From positions 18,035 through 82,034 of the forward strand of contig CAYJHQ010000008.1 of assembly GCA_964369775.1 (NCBI GenBank): a stretch of 64,000 bases of DNA. The letters run 5' to 3'. The first letter of the stretch is position 1. Each line of letters opens with the position of its first letter. The DNA comes from CAUPWF01 sp964369775 (GTDB taxonomy: Bacteria; Bacillota; Clostridia; Lachnospirales; Lachnospiraceae). Both the position numbers and the translations under genes were made by a program. The notes beneath the pieces are model-generated. The model was given only the letters and a program-made list of their open reading frames with translations, ran no database searches and had not been told where the DNA came from. Shown piece by piece: positions 1 through 8,321 of the stretch.

Positions 1-1115
1 ACAATTACATAGCGTCCTGCTATCCTCGCAAGCCTGACTGCCCAAGAAAACGGTAATAATATCGGTATTTTCTTGACAATTTTAAACATACCTTCCATAT
101 ACTCACGTGGTGGAAAGAACCATTCTCTAGCTTGTTTTCTTCTTTTAGCTTTTAACATGTTCAAATAATCTTGGCTCACCTCTTCAACTAAAGGTAAAAT
201 CTTTGCACTTAACGCTCTCCCTTTTATCCCTTTTGAAAAAATGTATCGTTCCATATCTCTAAACACTTCATCTTCTTCCGGGAAATTCATATTTCCAAAC
301 CAAAATGCTGATAATTTCACTAGATACACATGAAATGTATCAATATTCAAATCTTCTAATGCTTTATTAACCGCATTATAATCCAGGAGTTTATATACTT
401 GTAGGTAATAACACCATATATCCAAAACATCTTGAATACTAAGCTCTCCAATAGCAAATTTTTCCGCTGCACAAGAAAATAAGTAAAGGTAAAATTGTTC
501 AGTTGTCAATTTGTGAATATAATATTTTTTATACTCTACAGTAAAATGATTCAATTTTTCCGAAAAATACTTTTGAATTTTTTTGTTTAGAAAAGAAAAT
601 TCTGTCACTAATTGTACTGTAACTCCTGGAATCTTGTAGAACAACACGATTCCTTCTTCCTCTTCTTTTTGCTCATAATCTAAGTATTTCAGCGTTTCCA
701 TAGCTTGAGTTAGTGACTCTTTTTCTACTAGCAACTTAACTTTCTTTATGAATCGCATCTCTTTTTTGGGATAAAATTCTCTCATCTTATAATCAGAAAC
801 TATAAGGCAATGAATCTGTCTCTCCTCAAACAAGTTAAATATATCCTTTATAGCTCCTGAAAAACGCTCCTCACTAAATACTGCATCACGAAACCTATCT
901 TCAAATGGCTTTCTCCATGTTTTTTTACTACCACTTTCCAACCCTAAAATGGCATAATAAACCACATTAGCCACGTCGTGATAATCTGCTGTCTTATATA
1001 TATAATCCCAAAGTGGTGGTATCTGTGTCCTTGGGATTTCATCTTGATTTACAACTGCTGATAGCAAATCTAACAAATATCTCAAGTCACTACTTCTTGC
1101 TTTTCTCTCGCTCAT
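1..1115 (-). CDS. Nucleotidyltransferase-fold protein (NTP_transf_5-like), 3' end cut by window edge
   Basis: An open frame runs from ATG at 1115 off the left edge (371 codons visible). The stretch MREFYPKKEMRFIKKVKLLV at about residues 95-115 matches the part of uncharacterised nucleotidyltransferases (NTP_transf_5) that reads roughly lR-x-x-YP-x-x-x-xR-x-x-x-DiDiLV. The acidic metal-binding pair is here replaced by K-K-V-K, so catalysis is doubtful. The rest is helical, with a basic C-terminal part, as in that family. The start lies inside the preceding ABC ATPase gene (26-base overlap), with GAGGAGAAGAGGGTGG upstream, so the two are translationally coupled. The family often sits with ABC ATPases and peptide-modification genes. 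The substrate is unknown. Family assignment is moderate. Confidence 0.6.
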   Translation of the reverse strand, partial: MSERKARSSDLRYLLDLLSAVVNQDEIPRTQIPPLWDYIYKTADYHDVANVVYYAILGLESGSKKTWRKPFEDRFRDAVFSEERFSGAIKDIFNLFEERQIHCLIVSDYKMREFYPKKEMRFIKKVKLLVEKESLTQAMETLKYLDYEQKEEEEGIVLFYKIPGVTVQLVTEFSFLNKKIQKYFSEKLNHFTVEYKKYYIHKLTTEQFYLYLFSCAAEKFAIGELSIQDVLDIWCYYLQVYKLLDYNAVNKALEDLNIDTFHVYLVKLSAFWFGNMNFPEEDEVFRDMERYIFSKGIKGRALSAKILPLVEEVSQDYLNMLKAKRRKQAREWFFPPREYMEGMFKIVKKIPILLPFSWAVRLARIAGRYVI

Positions 1116-1845
1116 ATGCCACCCTCTTCTCCTCAAACACATCCATCTTTTTTTCGTCATAAATACTGTTTTTTTCGTCTGATACCACTGCACCTGATAC
1201 CAGTGTGATTACCCTTTTTTTCATAATAGTAACTAGTTCCCTTGAGTGGCTTGCAACTATCATTGTAATCCCCAATCTGTTCAATTCTTCTAAAAGATAC
1301 ATCATATCCCACGCCATACCTCCACTGATATTAGCTGTTGGCTCGTCAATTACCATTATTTTGGGATTTGTCACAATCGCTCTTGCTAACAATACTCTTG
1401 CCGCCTCACCTACTGAGATTTCTTCAGGGAAAAAATTTGCCTTATTAGCAATCCCCACAGTTGAAAGCGTTTTTTCTATTCTTTTTTTTCGAATCTTTCT
1501 TTTTACTTCTGTGGCTATCAATGGAAAATCTATATTTTCATATACTGTTTTATCTTGTAATAACCCAATCTCTGTATCCATAATCCCAAATTGCCTCCGG
1601 AAGTAGGGAATCTCCTTAGTGTTTAATTTTTGGGTATCTTTTTTCCCAATAATAACATTTCCTGATGTCGGCATTTCCTGCCCAGAAAGCAACTTTAAAA
1701 GCGTACTCTTTCCCGACCCGCTTTTCCCTACAATAAACACAAATTCACCTTTTTCTATTGAAAAAGATGCATCTTCTAAGGCTAATATTTTATTATTGTA
1801 TTTTTTTGTCACTTTACGAAATTCTATCTCTATTTCTTTTTCCAT
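1090..1845 (-). CDS. FtsE-like ABC transporter ATP-binding protein, degenerate signature motif
   Basis: ATPase subunit of 251 residues. Walker A GKSGSGKST is at 40-48, Walker B IMVIDE at 163-168, and the switch His is in VASHSRE near 200. The region DKTVYEN (98-104) and the overall length are typical of FtsE-type ATPases. Three elements depart from the family. The LSGGEQQR signature is ISVGEAAR (143-150). The Q-loop Gln is replaced (GIMDTEIG where FtsE has VVFQDFR). The D-loop reads TANISG. No permease lies beside it; the downstream coupled partner is the nucleotidyltransferase-like gene. Start ATG at 1845 follows AGAGGAAAAACA. It may be a regulatory or low-turnover ATPase rather than a classical exporter. 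The FtsE-like assignment is firm; the role is unknown. Confidence 0.82.
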   Translation of the reverse strand: MEKEIEIEFRKVTKKYNNKILALEDASFSIEKGEFVFIVGKSGSGKSTLLKLLSGQEMPTSGNVIIGKKDTQKLNTKEIPYFRRQFGIMDTEIGLLQDKTVYENIDFPLIATEVKRKIRKKRIEKTLSTVGIANKANFFPEEISVGEAARVLLARAIVTNPKIMVIDEPTANISGGMAWDMMYLLEELNRLGITMIVASHSRELVTIMKKRVITLVSGAVVSDEKNSIYDEKKMDVFEEKRVAYEREKSKK

Positions 1846-1905
1846 TGTTTTTCCTCTTTTTTTTTTCTCAACTATTCGTTATACTAGATATATAAGGAGG
1901 TTATG

Positions 1906-2586
1906 ATGAAAACAAAGAAACAATTAATCTATTTGAGTTTTCTAACCGTTTTATTAAGTTTATCACTATCTGGCTCTACATTGCAAGATGTTACTGCACA
2001 AACTGAGGTAAATTCACTTCCACAGACCACCTCTGCTATTCCTGTTGAAGGTTTACTCGATGAATATAAAGTACCTATTGTCGCTTATACACAAAATGAC
2101 CCTTCATGGGCTAATTACCTTTATGGTGGTGTGGATCCTATGGCGTCACATGGATGTGGACCTACTGTCCTTGCTATAGGGGTTAGCTCACTCTCTGACC
2201 AAAACTTAACACCTGTACAAGCTGCTGACTGGTCTACCCAGAATAGCTACCATTATCCCGACAGCGGTTCTGTGCATGCTTTGATCCCTGACGGTGCTAC
2301 TAATTTCGGTCTAAAAGTGGAAATTCTCTCTTCTGTCAGCGAGGATATCGCCAAGATGATTTTTCTACAGGATAAAATTATTGTTTTCCTCATGGGACCT
2401 GGCGACTTCACTGATGGAGGACACTTTATCATCGCTTATGGTTACGCTCCAGATGGCACTATCTACATTCACGACCCTGCAAGTCCTGAGCGTAGTAGTA
2501 AGACTTGGCCTATTTCAACCCTCGTCTCTCAAGTATCTAAAAATGCATACAACGGCGGACCTATATGGGTTCTTTCGCAACCGTAA
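1906..2586 (+). CDS. Secreted C39-like cysteine peptidase
   Basis: Protein of 226 residues with an N-terminal signal peptide: basic MKTKK, a hydrophobic core to about residue 24, then a short polar linker. The mature part fits Peptidase_C39_2. Motifs are HGCGPT with the presumed catalytic Cys near 84, GGHFIIAYG with His near 173, and IHDPAS with Asp near 190. The product is probably exported and soluble or wall-associated, cleaving an unknown peptide. Two adjacent ATG codons lie at 1903 and 1906. AAGGAGG at 1894-1900 is only 2 bases from the first and 5 from the second, so 1906 is chosen. The gene stands alone, divergent from the ABC gene and followed by a strong hairpin terminator. No convincing promoter was seen in the short upstream gap. 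Confidence 0.85.
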   Translation: MKTKKQLIYLSFLTVLLSLSLSGSTLQDVTAQTEVNSLPQTTSAIPVEGLLDEYKVPIVAYTQNDPSWANYLYGGVDPMASHGCGPTVLAIGVSSLSDQNLTPVQAADWSTQNSYHYPDSGSVHALIPDGATNFGLKVEILSSVSEDIAKMIFLQDKIIVFLMGPGDFTDGGHFIIAYGYAPDGTIYIHDPASPERSSKTWPISTLVSQVSKNAYNGGPIWVLSQP

Positions 2587-2606
2587 CTGTTGTTATGCAT
2601 AACATG

Positions 2607-2650
2607 AAACAAGATGAAACCTCGACCTGAGTGTTTCATCTTGTTTTTTT
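2607..2650 (+). terminator. Intrinsic terminator after the C39-like peptidase
   Basis: A perfect 14-base stem (2607-2620 with 2633-2646, arm AAACAAGATGAAAC) with a 12-base loop is followed by a run of T on the plus strand. Because the fliD operon converges here (stop at 2649), it may also act on the minus strand, where the T run is weaker. Confidence 0.88.
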
Positions 2651-3068
2651 ACTCGTAATATGATTGCTTCCCAACCACTCTCTGACTCATTAACTTATCG
2701 ACTTCAACAATTCTTTCCCACACACTTCGGATGCCACCTGTCAAAACTATGCAGTCTTTAAACTCATCTTGTTCTGCTAACCCGCTTTCAGCAATTTGGT
2801 TCCGAAGTAATAGATTGGCTCTAAAAACCGAGATCACACCCATCTCGTCTACTTTTTGTAAAATGCGTCTATCGCAACCTTTTACTTCTTCTAGGTGCTT
2901 TGCTCTACAAGAAAGTGATTCTTTTGATGCAAATTTATTATTTTCCTCTAAAGCTTGTTTTAATAACTTTGTCTCATCTAACACCAAACTCATATGTCTA
3001 TACTTACACTTTAGCTCTGACTCTATAAACTCAGCGACAGCTTTCATTTTTTCTTCTTTTGACATCAT
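2649..3068 (-). CDS. FliT/FlgN-like flagellar accessory protein (hypothetical)
   Basis: Small protein of 139 residues, highly charged and predicted all-helical, directly after fliS, the usual place for a FliT-type export chaperone or filament-assembly helper. No diagnostic motif allows a firm family call. ATG codons at 3068 and 3065 are both possible; AGAGG lies upstream. It is the last gene of the fliD-fliS operon. By position it probably binds a late export substrate or the export apparatus. The three cysteines (in LKCKY, LSCRA, VKGCD and KDCIV regions there are four Cys in all) have no evident pattern. Function inferred from context only. Confidence 0.5.
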   Translation of the reverse strand: MMSKEEKMKAVAEFIESELKCKYRHMSLVLDETKLLKQALEENNKFASKESLSCRAKHLEEVKGCDRRILQKVDEMGVISVFRANLLLRNQIAESGLAEQDEFKDCIVLTGGIRSVWERIVEVDKLMSQRVVGKQSYYE

Positions 3069-3072
3069 ACGT

Positions 3073-3438
3073 CTACGCCTCTTTTTTCGCTTCTATGAAT
3101 GCGCTTCTCACTTCGCTAATCAATGGTTGAATCCCTTGTATCGGCTCTACCTTTCTGCTTGCTTTTGCTCTAGAGAGTTCTTTTATATAAAAATTGTACA
3201 AATTAGCCAACTCTCTACTGATAGCATAATCATAATTTAAAGTTTGTTTTAGGTATTGCAAAATCTCTACTGCTCGTTGAATCGACTGCTCAAAGGTATC
3301 AAATACTTGATTTTCGCAAGAAATCTCTGCTCTCTTCAATCTTTTTAGCAACTCATCATACAACAGCACTAGCAATTCCCCTTGTGTCATAGTCATTACT
3401 GACTGTTCCTTATACTGCTGCAATCCTTTTTCATACAT
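3073..3438 (-). CDS. fliS: Flagellin export chaperone FliS
   Basis: The 121-residue helical protein has the usual FliS length and features: an N-terminal YxQYKEQSVMTMTQGELLVLLYD-type segment (residues about 8-28), and a later NYDYAISRELANLYNFYI segment typical of the family. FliS binds the C-terminal helices of flagellin in the cytoplasm, prevents early polymerisation and delivers it to FlhA. It lies 17 bases after fliD and 4 bases before the FliT-like gene, so the three form one late-class operon. Start ATG at 3438. Confidence 0.93.
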   Translation of the reverse strand: MYEKGLQQYKEQSVMTMTQGELLVLLYDELLKRLKRAEISCENQVFDTFEQSIQRAVEILQYLKQTLNYDYAISRELANLYNFYIKELSRAKASRKVEPIQGIQPLISEVRSAFIEAKKEA

Positions 3439-3455
3439 ATTTTATCGTGCCCCCT

Positions 3456-5840
3456 CTAATAAGTGAACATAGAACTGATATAACTGCTTTGAGAGTTCAT
3501 CTGTGAAATCAATGTCTCAAGTGTAGTAAACTCTCGTACATATCGATCTTGTTCCATTTCTAATTGATCCTCAAAATCCGCAATCAATTCATCAATCATC
3601 TTAATTTCATTCTGATAAGTATTCTCTATAACTGTGGTCGGTGCGTGAATAGATCCTGCTTTTTCTACTAGGATTCCTTTTGTAGCCCCTGTCATTCCAG
3701 CATACTTATCCATAATTTCATCAAGGCGCACCATCAATCCTGCCGCTGTGGTTGTTCCATCTGCATTAGTCTCTTCCTTTACTGTAAATGCATCTTGAAC
3801 TGCTTCTGGATCCTCTTCTAGGGCTGCTTTAAACTTCGTTTCATCAAAGTTAATCTTACCTTTATCTTTATAATCTGTAGACACAGTAATTCCCATCTCT
3901 TCAAATGTCTCACGCATAGAAGTTGGAATTAAAAATCTAAGCTCGTCTGATAAGCTTCTTAAATCACTGTCATTATAGAGCATACCTTTCATCGCTTCTT
4001 CTTCCCAATTTTCGATTTCGCTCTCAGACATGTCTTCTTTTTGATCATCTGTTAGTGGTGCATAATCTCTATCGTGTACTGTTGTAAGCTCAGAGTTTAC
4101 ATCTGCTAAAATCTTATTATAAGCATCTATCATCTCTTTTACTACTTCAGTCGTCTTTTCCGTATCAACTTCTGCATCAAATTTTACTGACTGCGATGCA
4201 TCAATAGTATCAATGGTATCTCCTGTATATCCAAATGTTCCAGATACTGATACACTTAATCCATCCATATCAAATGAATTTGAAGATCTAGTAAGCTCAA
4301 CTGGACTATCCATACCTTCATACTGTACTGCTACTATCGCATCTTGCCCTTCAATTCTCTGCCCTTCTACATCTCCAAACAACTGCTTTGCTATATCACC
4401 ACTTAAATCTATCACTCCACTTGCGCCTTCTTGTGTCGACTTAACAAGAAATTTATCAGTCTCTTTTTGATAAGACACTTCTAAATTCAATTCTTCAATA
4501 TCATTAATTGTATCTATGATCTCTTGAACACTACTATCCCATGAAAGTCCATAATCAGCCATCAAATCCACAGTAACTCCATTATTTGAAATGATCATCT
4601 TTGATGGTTCCGCTATTACAGCATCTCCTTTTAATCCTGATTCAGCGATGCTTTTATTTAAATCTACACGGTTAGATGCTCCTGCATCAATTCCAAAAAA
4701 TCCTTCTCCACCTAACAATTCACTGCTACCACCTGCAATATATAAATGTGAAGTAGTATCGTTTCCGCTTGGTGTTACTGTCTTAAATTCTAAACTAGCA
4801 TTGCCTGATGCATCAACATCCAAACCTACTGAAATTCTGTTTGCTCCAAATGCTTGATTTAACTGCGCTTGGATATCATCTTTCATATCCCCTGCGTTAT
4901 TATATGCTCCTAGTGTAATTGTCTCTGTTTTTCCGTTATAGCTAAAACTTAGTGTCTTACCTTCTAAGAAGGTATTTGCCATCTCACTTTCTACAACATC
5001 TGCTCTTGTTACCGCACTTTTTGCCGATAATGTTCCACTTCCTTCAACTGTTAACTCGCTTGGTGTCTCCCCTTCTGCTACAAAACCTAGCTCTGTTAAG
5101 ACGTTCCCTGTTCCACTAACAATCTCAACTGAGTTTCCTAATCCGTTACCTGTAATCGAGAACACTCCTGAATCTGATACTGAAAATGATAATACTTCGC
5201 TAAATTTTTGAGTTCCTCCACCTGCTTGTGGAACATCTACTTCGGAAAGACCTTTATTGATTGCATCCGCAATCGCTTGCATGCCATTCTCTGAACTCAA
5301 ATCAGCTATATCGCTTATATTTACAGTATAGTTTTCACCACCATATTTTAGTACGATACTATCACCTTCTACTTTGCTCTTTTCAATCTGAGAGGTTGAA
5401 AAATCGGCTTTAAATTGACCTGTTGAAAGCAGTTGATTAGAAGAGGTTCCTGCTGTAGTCATCTTTGCATCTTGTGCCAGCTGCTTTACTCCTGCTATTA
5501 CCATATTATTCGCAGATGAACTTACCCCTTTTACAGATACATAGTTACTGTTACTTCCTACAGCTGTAATTAAACTTTGTGCAAATAAAGTAGATGATAG
5601 CAAATTTGAAGATGATGTAAATGACATATATTTCTCACTAAAATCATACATTGATGAAGTTAACCCTTGCATTGCATTTTGCGTCCATAGCATAGTCTGC
5701 TTTTCTTGCTCTTGCTTTGCTATCTTCAGCCTTGTTGCATAGGTCATATCCTCTATCAACGTATCTCTGTCTAATCCACTGGCTAAACCACCATACCCAC
5801 TTAATCCTGATGAACTTGTTACTCCACTAATTGATGACAT
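3456..5840 (-). CDS. fliD: Filament cap protein FliD (HAP2)
   Basis: Cap protein that sits at the filament tip and catalyses flagellin insertion. At 794 residues it is much longer than the roughly 450-500 of many FliD proteins. The N-terminus (GYGGLASGLDRDTLIEDM, about 15-33) is the FliD_N hallmark. Threonine/serine-rich repeats with flagellin_IN-like segments fill the centre. The C-terminal helices (about 560-794, ending with a coiled segment and QMNSQSSYISSMF) are FliD_C. The extra length lies in the central, surface-exposed region. ATG at 5840 is preceded by AAGGAGGATATAAT. The operon fliD-fliS-fliT-like is preceded by a sigma-28-like promoter at 5916-5942. Confidence 0.95.
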   Translation of the reverse strand: MSSISGVTSSSGLSGYGGLASGLDRDTLIEDMTYATRLKIAKQEQEKQTMLWTQNAMQGLTSSMYDFSEKYMSFTSSSNLLSSTLFAQSLITAVGSNSNYVSVKGVSSSANNMVIAGVKQLAQDAKMTTAGTSSNQLLSTGQFKADFSTSQIEKSKVEGDSIVLKYGGENYTVNISDIADLSSENGMQAIADAINKGLSEVDVPQAGGGTQKFSEVLSFSVSDSGVFSITGNGLGNSVEIVSGTGNVLTELGFVAEGETPSELTVEGSGTLSAKSAVTRADVVESEMANTFLEGKTLSFSYNGKTETITLGAYNNAGDMKDDIQAQLNQAFGANRISVGLDVDASGNASLEFKTVTPSGNDTTSHLYIAGGSSELLGGEGFFGIDAGASNRVDLNKSIAESGLKGDAVIAEPSKMIISNNGVTVDLMADYGLSWDSSVQEIIDTINDIEELNLEVSYQKETDKFLVKSTQEGASGVIDLSGDIAKQLFGDVEGQRIEGQDAIVAVQYEGMDSPVELTRSSNSFDMDGLSVSVSGTFGYTGDTIDTIDASQSVKFDAEVDTEKTTEVVKEMIDAYNKILADVNSELTTVHDRDYAPLTDDQKEDMSESEIENWEEEAMKGMLYNDSDLRSLSDELRFLIPTSMRETFEEMGITVSTDYKDKGKINFDETKFKAALEEDPEAVQDAFTVKEETNADGTTTAAGLMVRLDEIMDKYAGMTGATKGILVEKAGSIHAPTTVIENTYQNEIKMIDELIADFEDQLEMEQDRYVREFTTLETLISQMNSQSSYISSMFTY

Positions 5841-5915
5841 ATTATATCCTCCTTATAATTACATTGCTCTATATGATATATCGCCTTTTTCTTAATATTT
5901 TTCCTTGATAACTTT

Positions 5916-5942
5916 CTATCGACAGAAAAAAAGAATAGTTAA
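5916..5942 (-). promoter_or_regulatory. Candidate sigma-28 promoter of the fliD-fliS operon
   Basis: On the minus strand TTAACTAT (5935-5942), 11 bases, then GTCGATAG (5916-5923). The sigma-28/SigD consensus is TAAAGTTT-N11-GCCGATAA. The spacing is exact and the -10 has 6 of 8 matches. It lies about 75 bases before fliD and resembles the stronger elements before fliC and the glycosylation operon. Confidence 0.6.
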
Positions 5943-5960
5943 GTAAAACTCAACTATTCT
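5924..5960 (-). terminator. Intrinsic terminator of the main flagellar operon
   Basis: On the minus strand AGAATAGTT (5952-5960), an 11-base loop, AACTATTCT (5932-5940), then a T run (5931-5924). It overlaps the stop of the ComFB-like gene at 5954, and its right arm and T tract overlap the fliD sigma-28 element, so the operons abut very tightly. Confidence 0.85.
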
Positions 5961-6535
5961 TTATCATGATGTGGATTTTCTTTTACTTGAATGCTAGCCT
6001 TAGTTAACTCAATCATTACAAGACTTGCATATTTTGTTGAATAATAGTTCAGTAGTGGTGAAATATCATCTGCATTTACTACTATATATTTAGCAGGTAA
6101 ATTCGTAAGGGCCAATGCCATTGTATCCGCAATACAACGAGAGCAGGAACAGCATCCAAAATTATCCATATATTCTAACACTTGCTCTTTTACAATATGC
6201 TCCATCACACTGATAAAACGCGCTGTTTTCTCACTCGTTGGTTCTTCTACACTCTCACTTATCGGTGCTTCTACCGCACTTTCGGTTGCTTGCTCTGTTA
6301 GTAACTCTTCTGCTAAGCTTTCACTTTCTACAACCTCTTCGATACTTTCTTCTAACGATTCACGAATTTTTTCCGCAATCTGGTTGTTTGCCTCTTTTGG
6401 TTGTACTACAGAAATCGTGCTTTGCTCTGGATCAATTGGAGGACGTGCCTGTTTTTCTATTTCTTCTAAACTCGTGTCTCCACCATTGGAAATTAAATTA
6501 AGTACATGGTTTGTCTTATTGGACTTTCTTGCCAT
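5954..6535 (-). CDS. ComFB-like protein with acidic N-terminal extension
   Basis: Protein of 193 residues. Residues about 107-185 match the late competence protein ComFB family, including the cysteine cluster C-C-x-C-x-x-C at 128-134, followed by ADTMALALTNLPAKYIV. The first 105 residues are an unusual extension: low complexity, very rich in Glu and Ser, probably disordered. ComFB proteins are small; some have been described as cyclic-dinucleotide receptors linked to motility, which would fit the last gene of a flagellar/chemotaxis operon. The cysteines may bind zinc. Start ATG at 6535 follows GGAGGGAGTATAAA. The domain call is good; the function in this organism is inference. Confidence 0.72.
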   Translation of the reverse strand: MARKSNKTNHVLNLISNGGDTSLEEIEKQARPPIDPEQSTISVVQPKEANNQIAEKIRESLEESIEEVVESESLAEELLTEQATESAVEAPISESVEEPTSEKTARFISVMEHIVKEQVLEYMDNFGCCSCSRCIADTMALALTNLPAKYIVVNADDISPLLNYYSTKYASLVMIELTKASIQVKENPHHDKE

Positions 6536-6584
6536 TTTATACTCCCTCCATTCTCTCTAATAAAAATGATTACTCATTTGCAAA

Positions 6585-7346
6585 TTATATTCTTTTTAAC
6601 ATTTCCGTAATAAAACTTCTGTAATCTTTTGATGGATTGGATCTCGGTGAATAATCTATAACACTCATTCCATGTGCCGGTGCTTCTCCTACCGCTACTC
6701 CAGATCTTATCGTTGTTTCAAACAATGATGTTCCGATTTGACCTGCTACTGTTTCTGCCATCTCTTTCACATCCTTCGCCAAATTTGTTCTTGCGTTGTA
6801 TCTAGTCAATAAAATTCCAAGAACTTGTAGATTTGGGTTTATCGATGACGTCACACTCTCTATTGTTTCTTTTAATTGCACAAGTCCTACTAGGCTTAAT
6901 ATCTCAGCAGACATTGGAATAATCAAATAATTTGCTGCAACATATGCATTTATCGTCAAAAGATTCAATGCTGGTGGAGTATCAATCACAATATAATCGT
7001 ACTCATCTTCCACCTCTAATAATGCATTTTTCAGTACAGTTTGCTTATCTTGGTTTTGCACTTGTACGTTTGCTTCGCTAAGTAAAATATTGGATGTGAT
7101 AACATCTCCATATTCTTCTGATTGACGAATAACTTGACGAATACCAGTTTCACCCTTAAGAAGTTCATTAACTGTATGTCCTTCTTCTATATCTACTCCT
7201 AAACTAAACCCTAGATTTCCTTGCGGATCCAAATCTATAGATAGAACTTTTTTATTTCTTTTGATAAGACCTGCCACGATGGCATTTGAAGTAGTCGTTT
7301 TACCTACTCCTCCTTTTTGATTCGTTACTACGATTGTCACTGCCAC
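6585..7346 (-). CDS. ParA/MinD-family ATPase in the flagellar operon
   Basis: A 253-residue deviant-Walker ATPase. Walker A KGGVGKTTT is at 11-19, the second acidic motif LSIDLDPQGN at about 35-44, and the switch motif YIVIDTPPALNLLT near 117-130. It looks like Soj/ParA more than FlhG: there is no N-terminal DQA-x-x-LR extension and no flhF neighbour. No ParB follows; the next gene is ComFB-like. In this place between cheW and comFB it may position chemoreceptor arrays or flagella, but that is inference. The start is GTG at 7346, 8 bases after GGAGGG. Confidence 0.85.
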   Translation of the reverse strand: MAVTIVVTNQKGGVGKTTTSNAIVAGLIKRNKKVLSIDLDPQGNLGFSLGVDIEEGHTVNELLKGETGIRQVIRQSEEYGDVITSNILLSEANVQVQNQDKQTVLKNALLEVEDEYDYIVIDTPPALNLLTINAYVAANYLIIPMSAEILSLVGLVQLKETIESVTSSINPNLQVLGILLTRYNARTNLAKDVKEMAETVAGQIGTSLFETTIRSGVAVGEAPAHGMSVIDYSPRSNPSKDYRSFITEMLKRI

Positions 7347-7364
7347 AATACGTTCCCTCCACCT

Positions 7365-7811
7365 TTACACGTTATGAATCTCCATCGAGATATCTCCTAC
7401 TACTTTTTCTATATCGATAAGCACCATCAGTTCATTGTCACTTTCTACAATTCCACCTGAAGCACCTTTTTCTTCATTATAAAACTCTGTATCTTGCTTT
7501 TTAATATCTCTTTCTGAAATCTTTAAGATTCCTTCCACAGAATGCACTCTTAGTGCAATATTCATATTATTAAAATTAGTAATCACAAATAAATCTTTAT
7601 CACTAGTGTCTGATTCATTTTTGCTCAAATAATAAGGTAAATCAATCACTGTGATTATAGCCTCTCTCTGTTTAAATACTCCCTCTACAATTTTATGAGA
7701 ATCTGGAACTGGTTTTGATTTTGTCGCTACCATAATTTCTTTTACATGCTTTACATCTATCCCATAAAGCTCTCCATACACCTTAAATTGCATCACTTCC
7801 ATATTTTCCAC
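7365..7811 (-). CDS. cheW: Chemotaxis coupling protein CheW (operon copy)
   Basis: A single CheW-like domain of 148 residues links chemoreceptors to CheA. The motifs YGIDVKHVKEIMV (about 15-28), FKQREAIITVIDLPYYL and the C-terminal VLIDIEKVV fit the family. The usual NLRG-x-x-x-P loop reads FKQREAIITVID, so it is somewhat divergent. A second, more typical cheW lies in the cheA operon (35655-36122). The longest frame begins at GTG 7811 after GAGAGGG; an ATG at 7802 is possible. Lies between cheD and parA. Confidence 0.88.
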   Translation of the reverse strand: MENMEVMQFKVYGELYGIDVKHVKEIMVATKSKPVPDSHKIVEGVFKQREAIITVIDLPYYLSKNESDTSDKDLFVITNFNNMNIALRVHSVEGILKISERDIKKQDTEFYNEEKGASGGIVESDNELMVLIDIEKVVGDISMEIHNV

Positions 7812-7832
7812 TGCACTGCCCTCTCTTTTTCA

Positions 7833-8321
7833 CTATATCCACACATCTGTATGCCCTATTGTTCGAATGCTCACTCGCCCTGTAGCTACTTCTATAGACA
7901 TTGTACGCGCGATACCTCCGCCTACTTCTTGCCCTACAATCGGTATATGTTCCAAGTTTAGTATGGACTTAACCGCTTCAATGTTGCGTTGCCCTATATT
8001 TCCGAGGCTTGAGTTTTCGAAGGTGTTGAACATCTTTGCCCCACCTGCTATCTTGCATACATATCTACTTCTTATGCCACCTTTTTGATTCATCTCAAGA
8101 ATCATTTTTCTAATTCCTGTATCCGCAAATTTATATACTTGTTGCTCATTTACTTTCAGGGCACTTGGTAACATAATATGTAGTAAAGCTGCTAGTTTTA
8201 ATGCGGGATCATACAAACTGATTCCTACACATGAACCTAAGGCATATGTAATCAATACATCATTTTGTTTTCCTATTTGCATATCTGCTATATTAACAGT
8301 AATCATATTTCCCATCAACAT
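7833..8321 (-). CDS. cheD: Chemoreceptor glutamine deamidase CheD
   Basis: CheD deamidates glutamines on chemoreceptors and activates CheC. The protein has 162 residues from the first ATG. The ALGSCVGISLYD motif carries the catalytic Cys (31), and LLHIMLP carries His 48. The C-terminal part (GGGIARTMSIEVATGRVSIR) is typical. It overlaps cheC by 7 bases. Three close starts are possible (8321, 8315, 8306); the last gives MITVNIAD, the usual beginning of CheD, so the exact start is uncertain. Confidence 0.93.
   Translation of the reverse strand: MLMGNMITVNIADMQIGKQNDVLITYALGSCVGISLYDPALKLAALLHIMLPSALKVNEQQVYKFADTGIRKMILEMNQKGGIRSRYVCKIAGGAKMFNTFENSSLGNIGQRNIEAVKSILNLEHIPIVGQEVGGGIARTMSIEVATGRVSIRTIGHTDVWI

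Noticed and set aside
1880..1885. TATACT as -10 of the C39-like peptidase gene
   Set aside because: No -35 at proper distance, and transcription would start at the ribosome binding site itself.
6585..7346. FlhG (YlxH) flagellar number regulator
   Set aside because: There is no FlhG N-terminal activator sequence and no flhF neighbour; the sequence reads as a Soj/ParA type.
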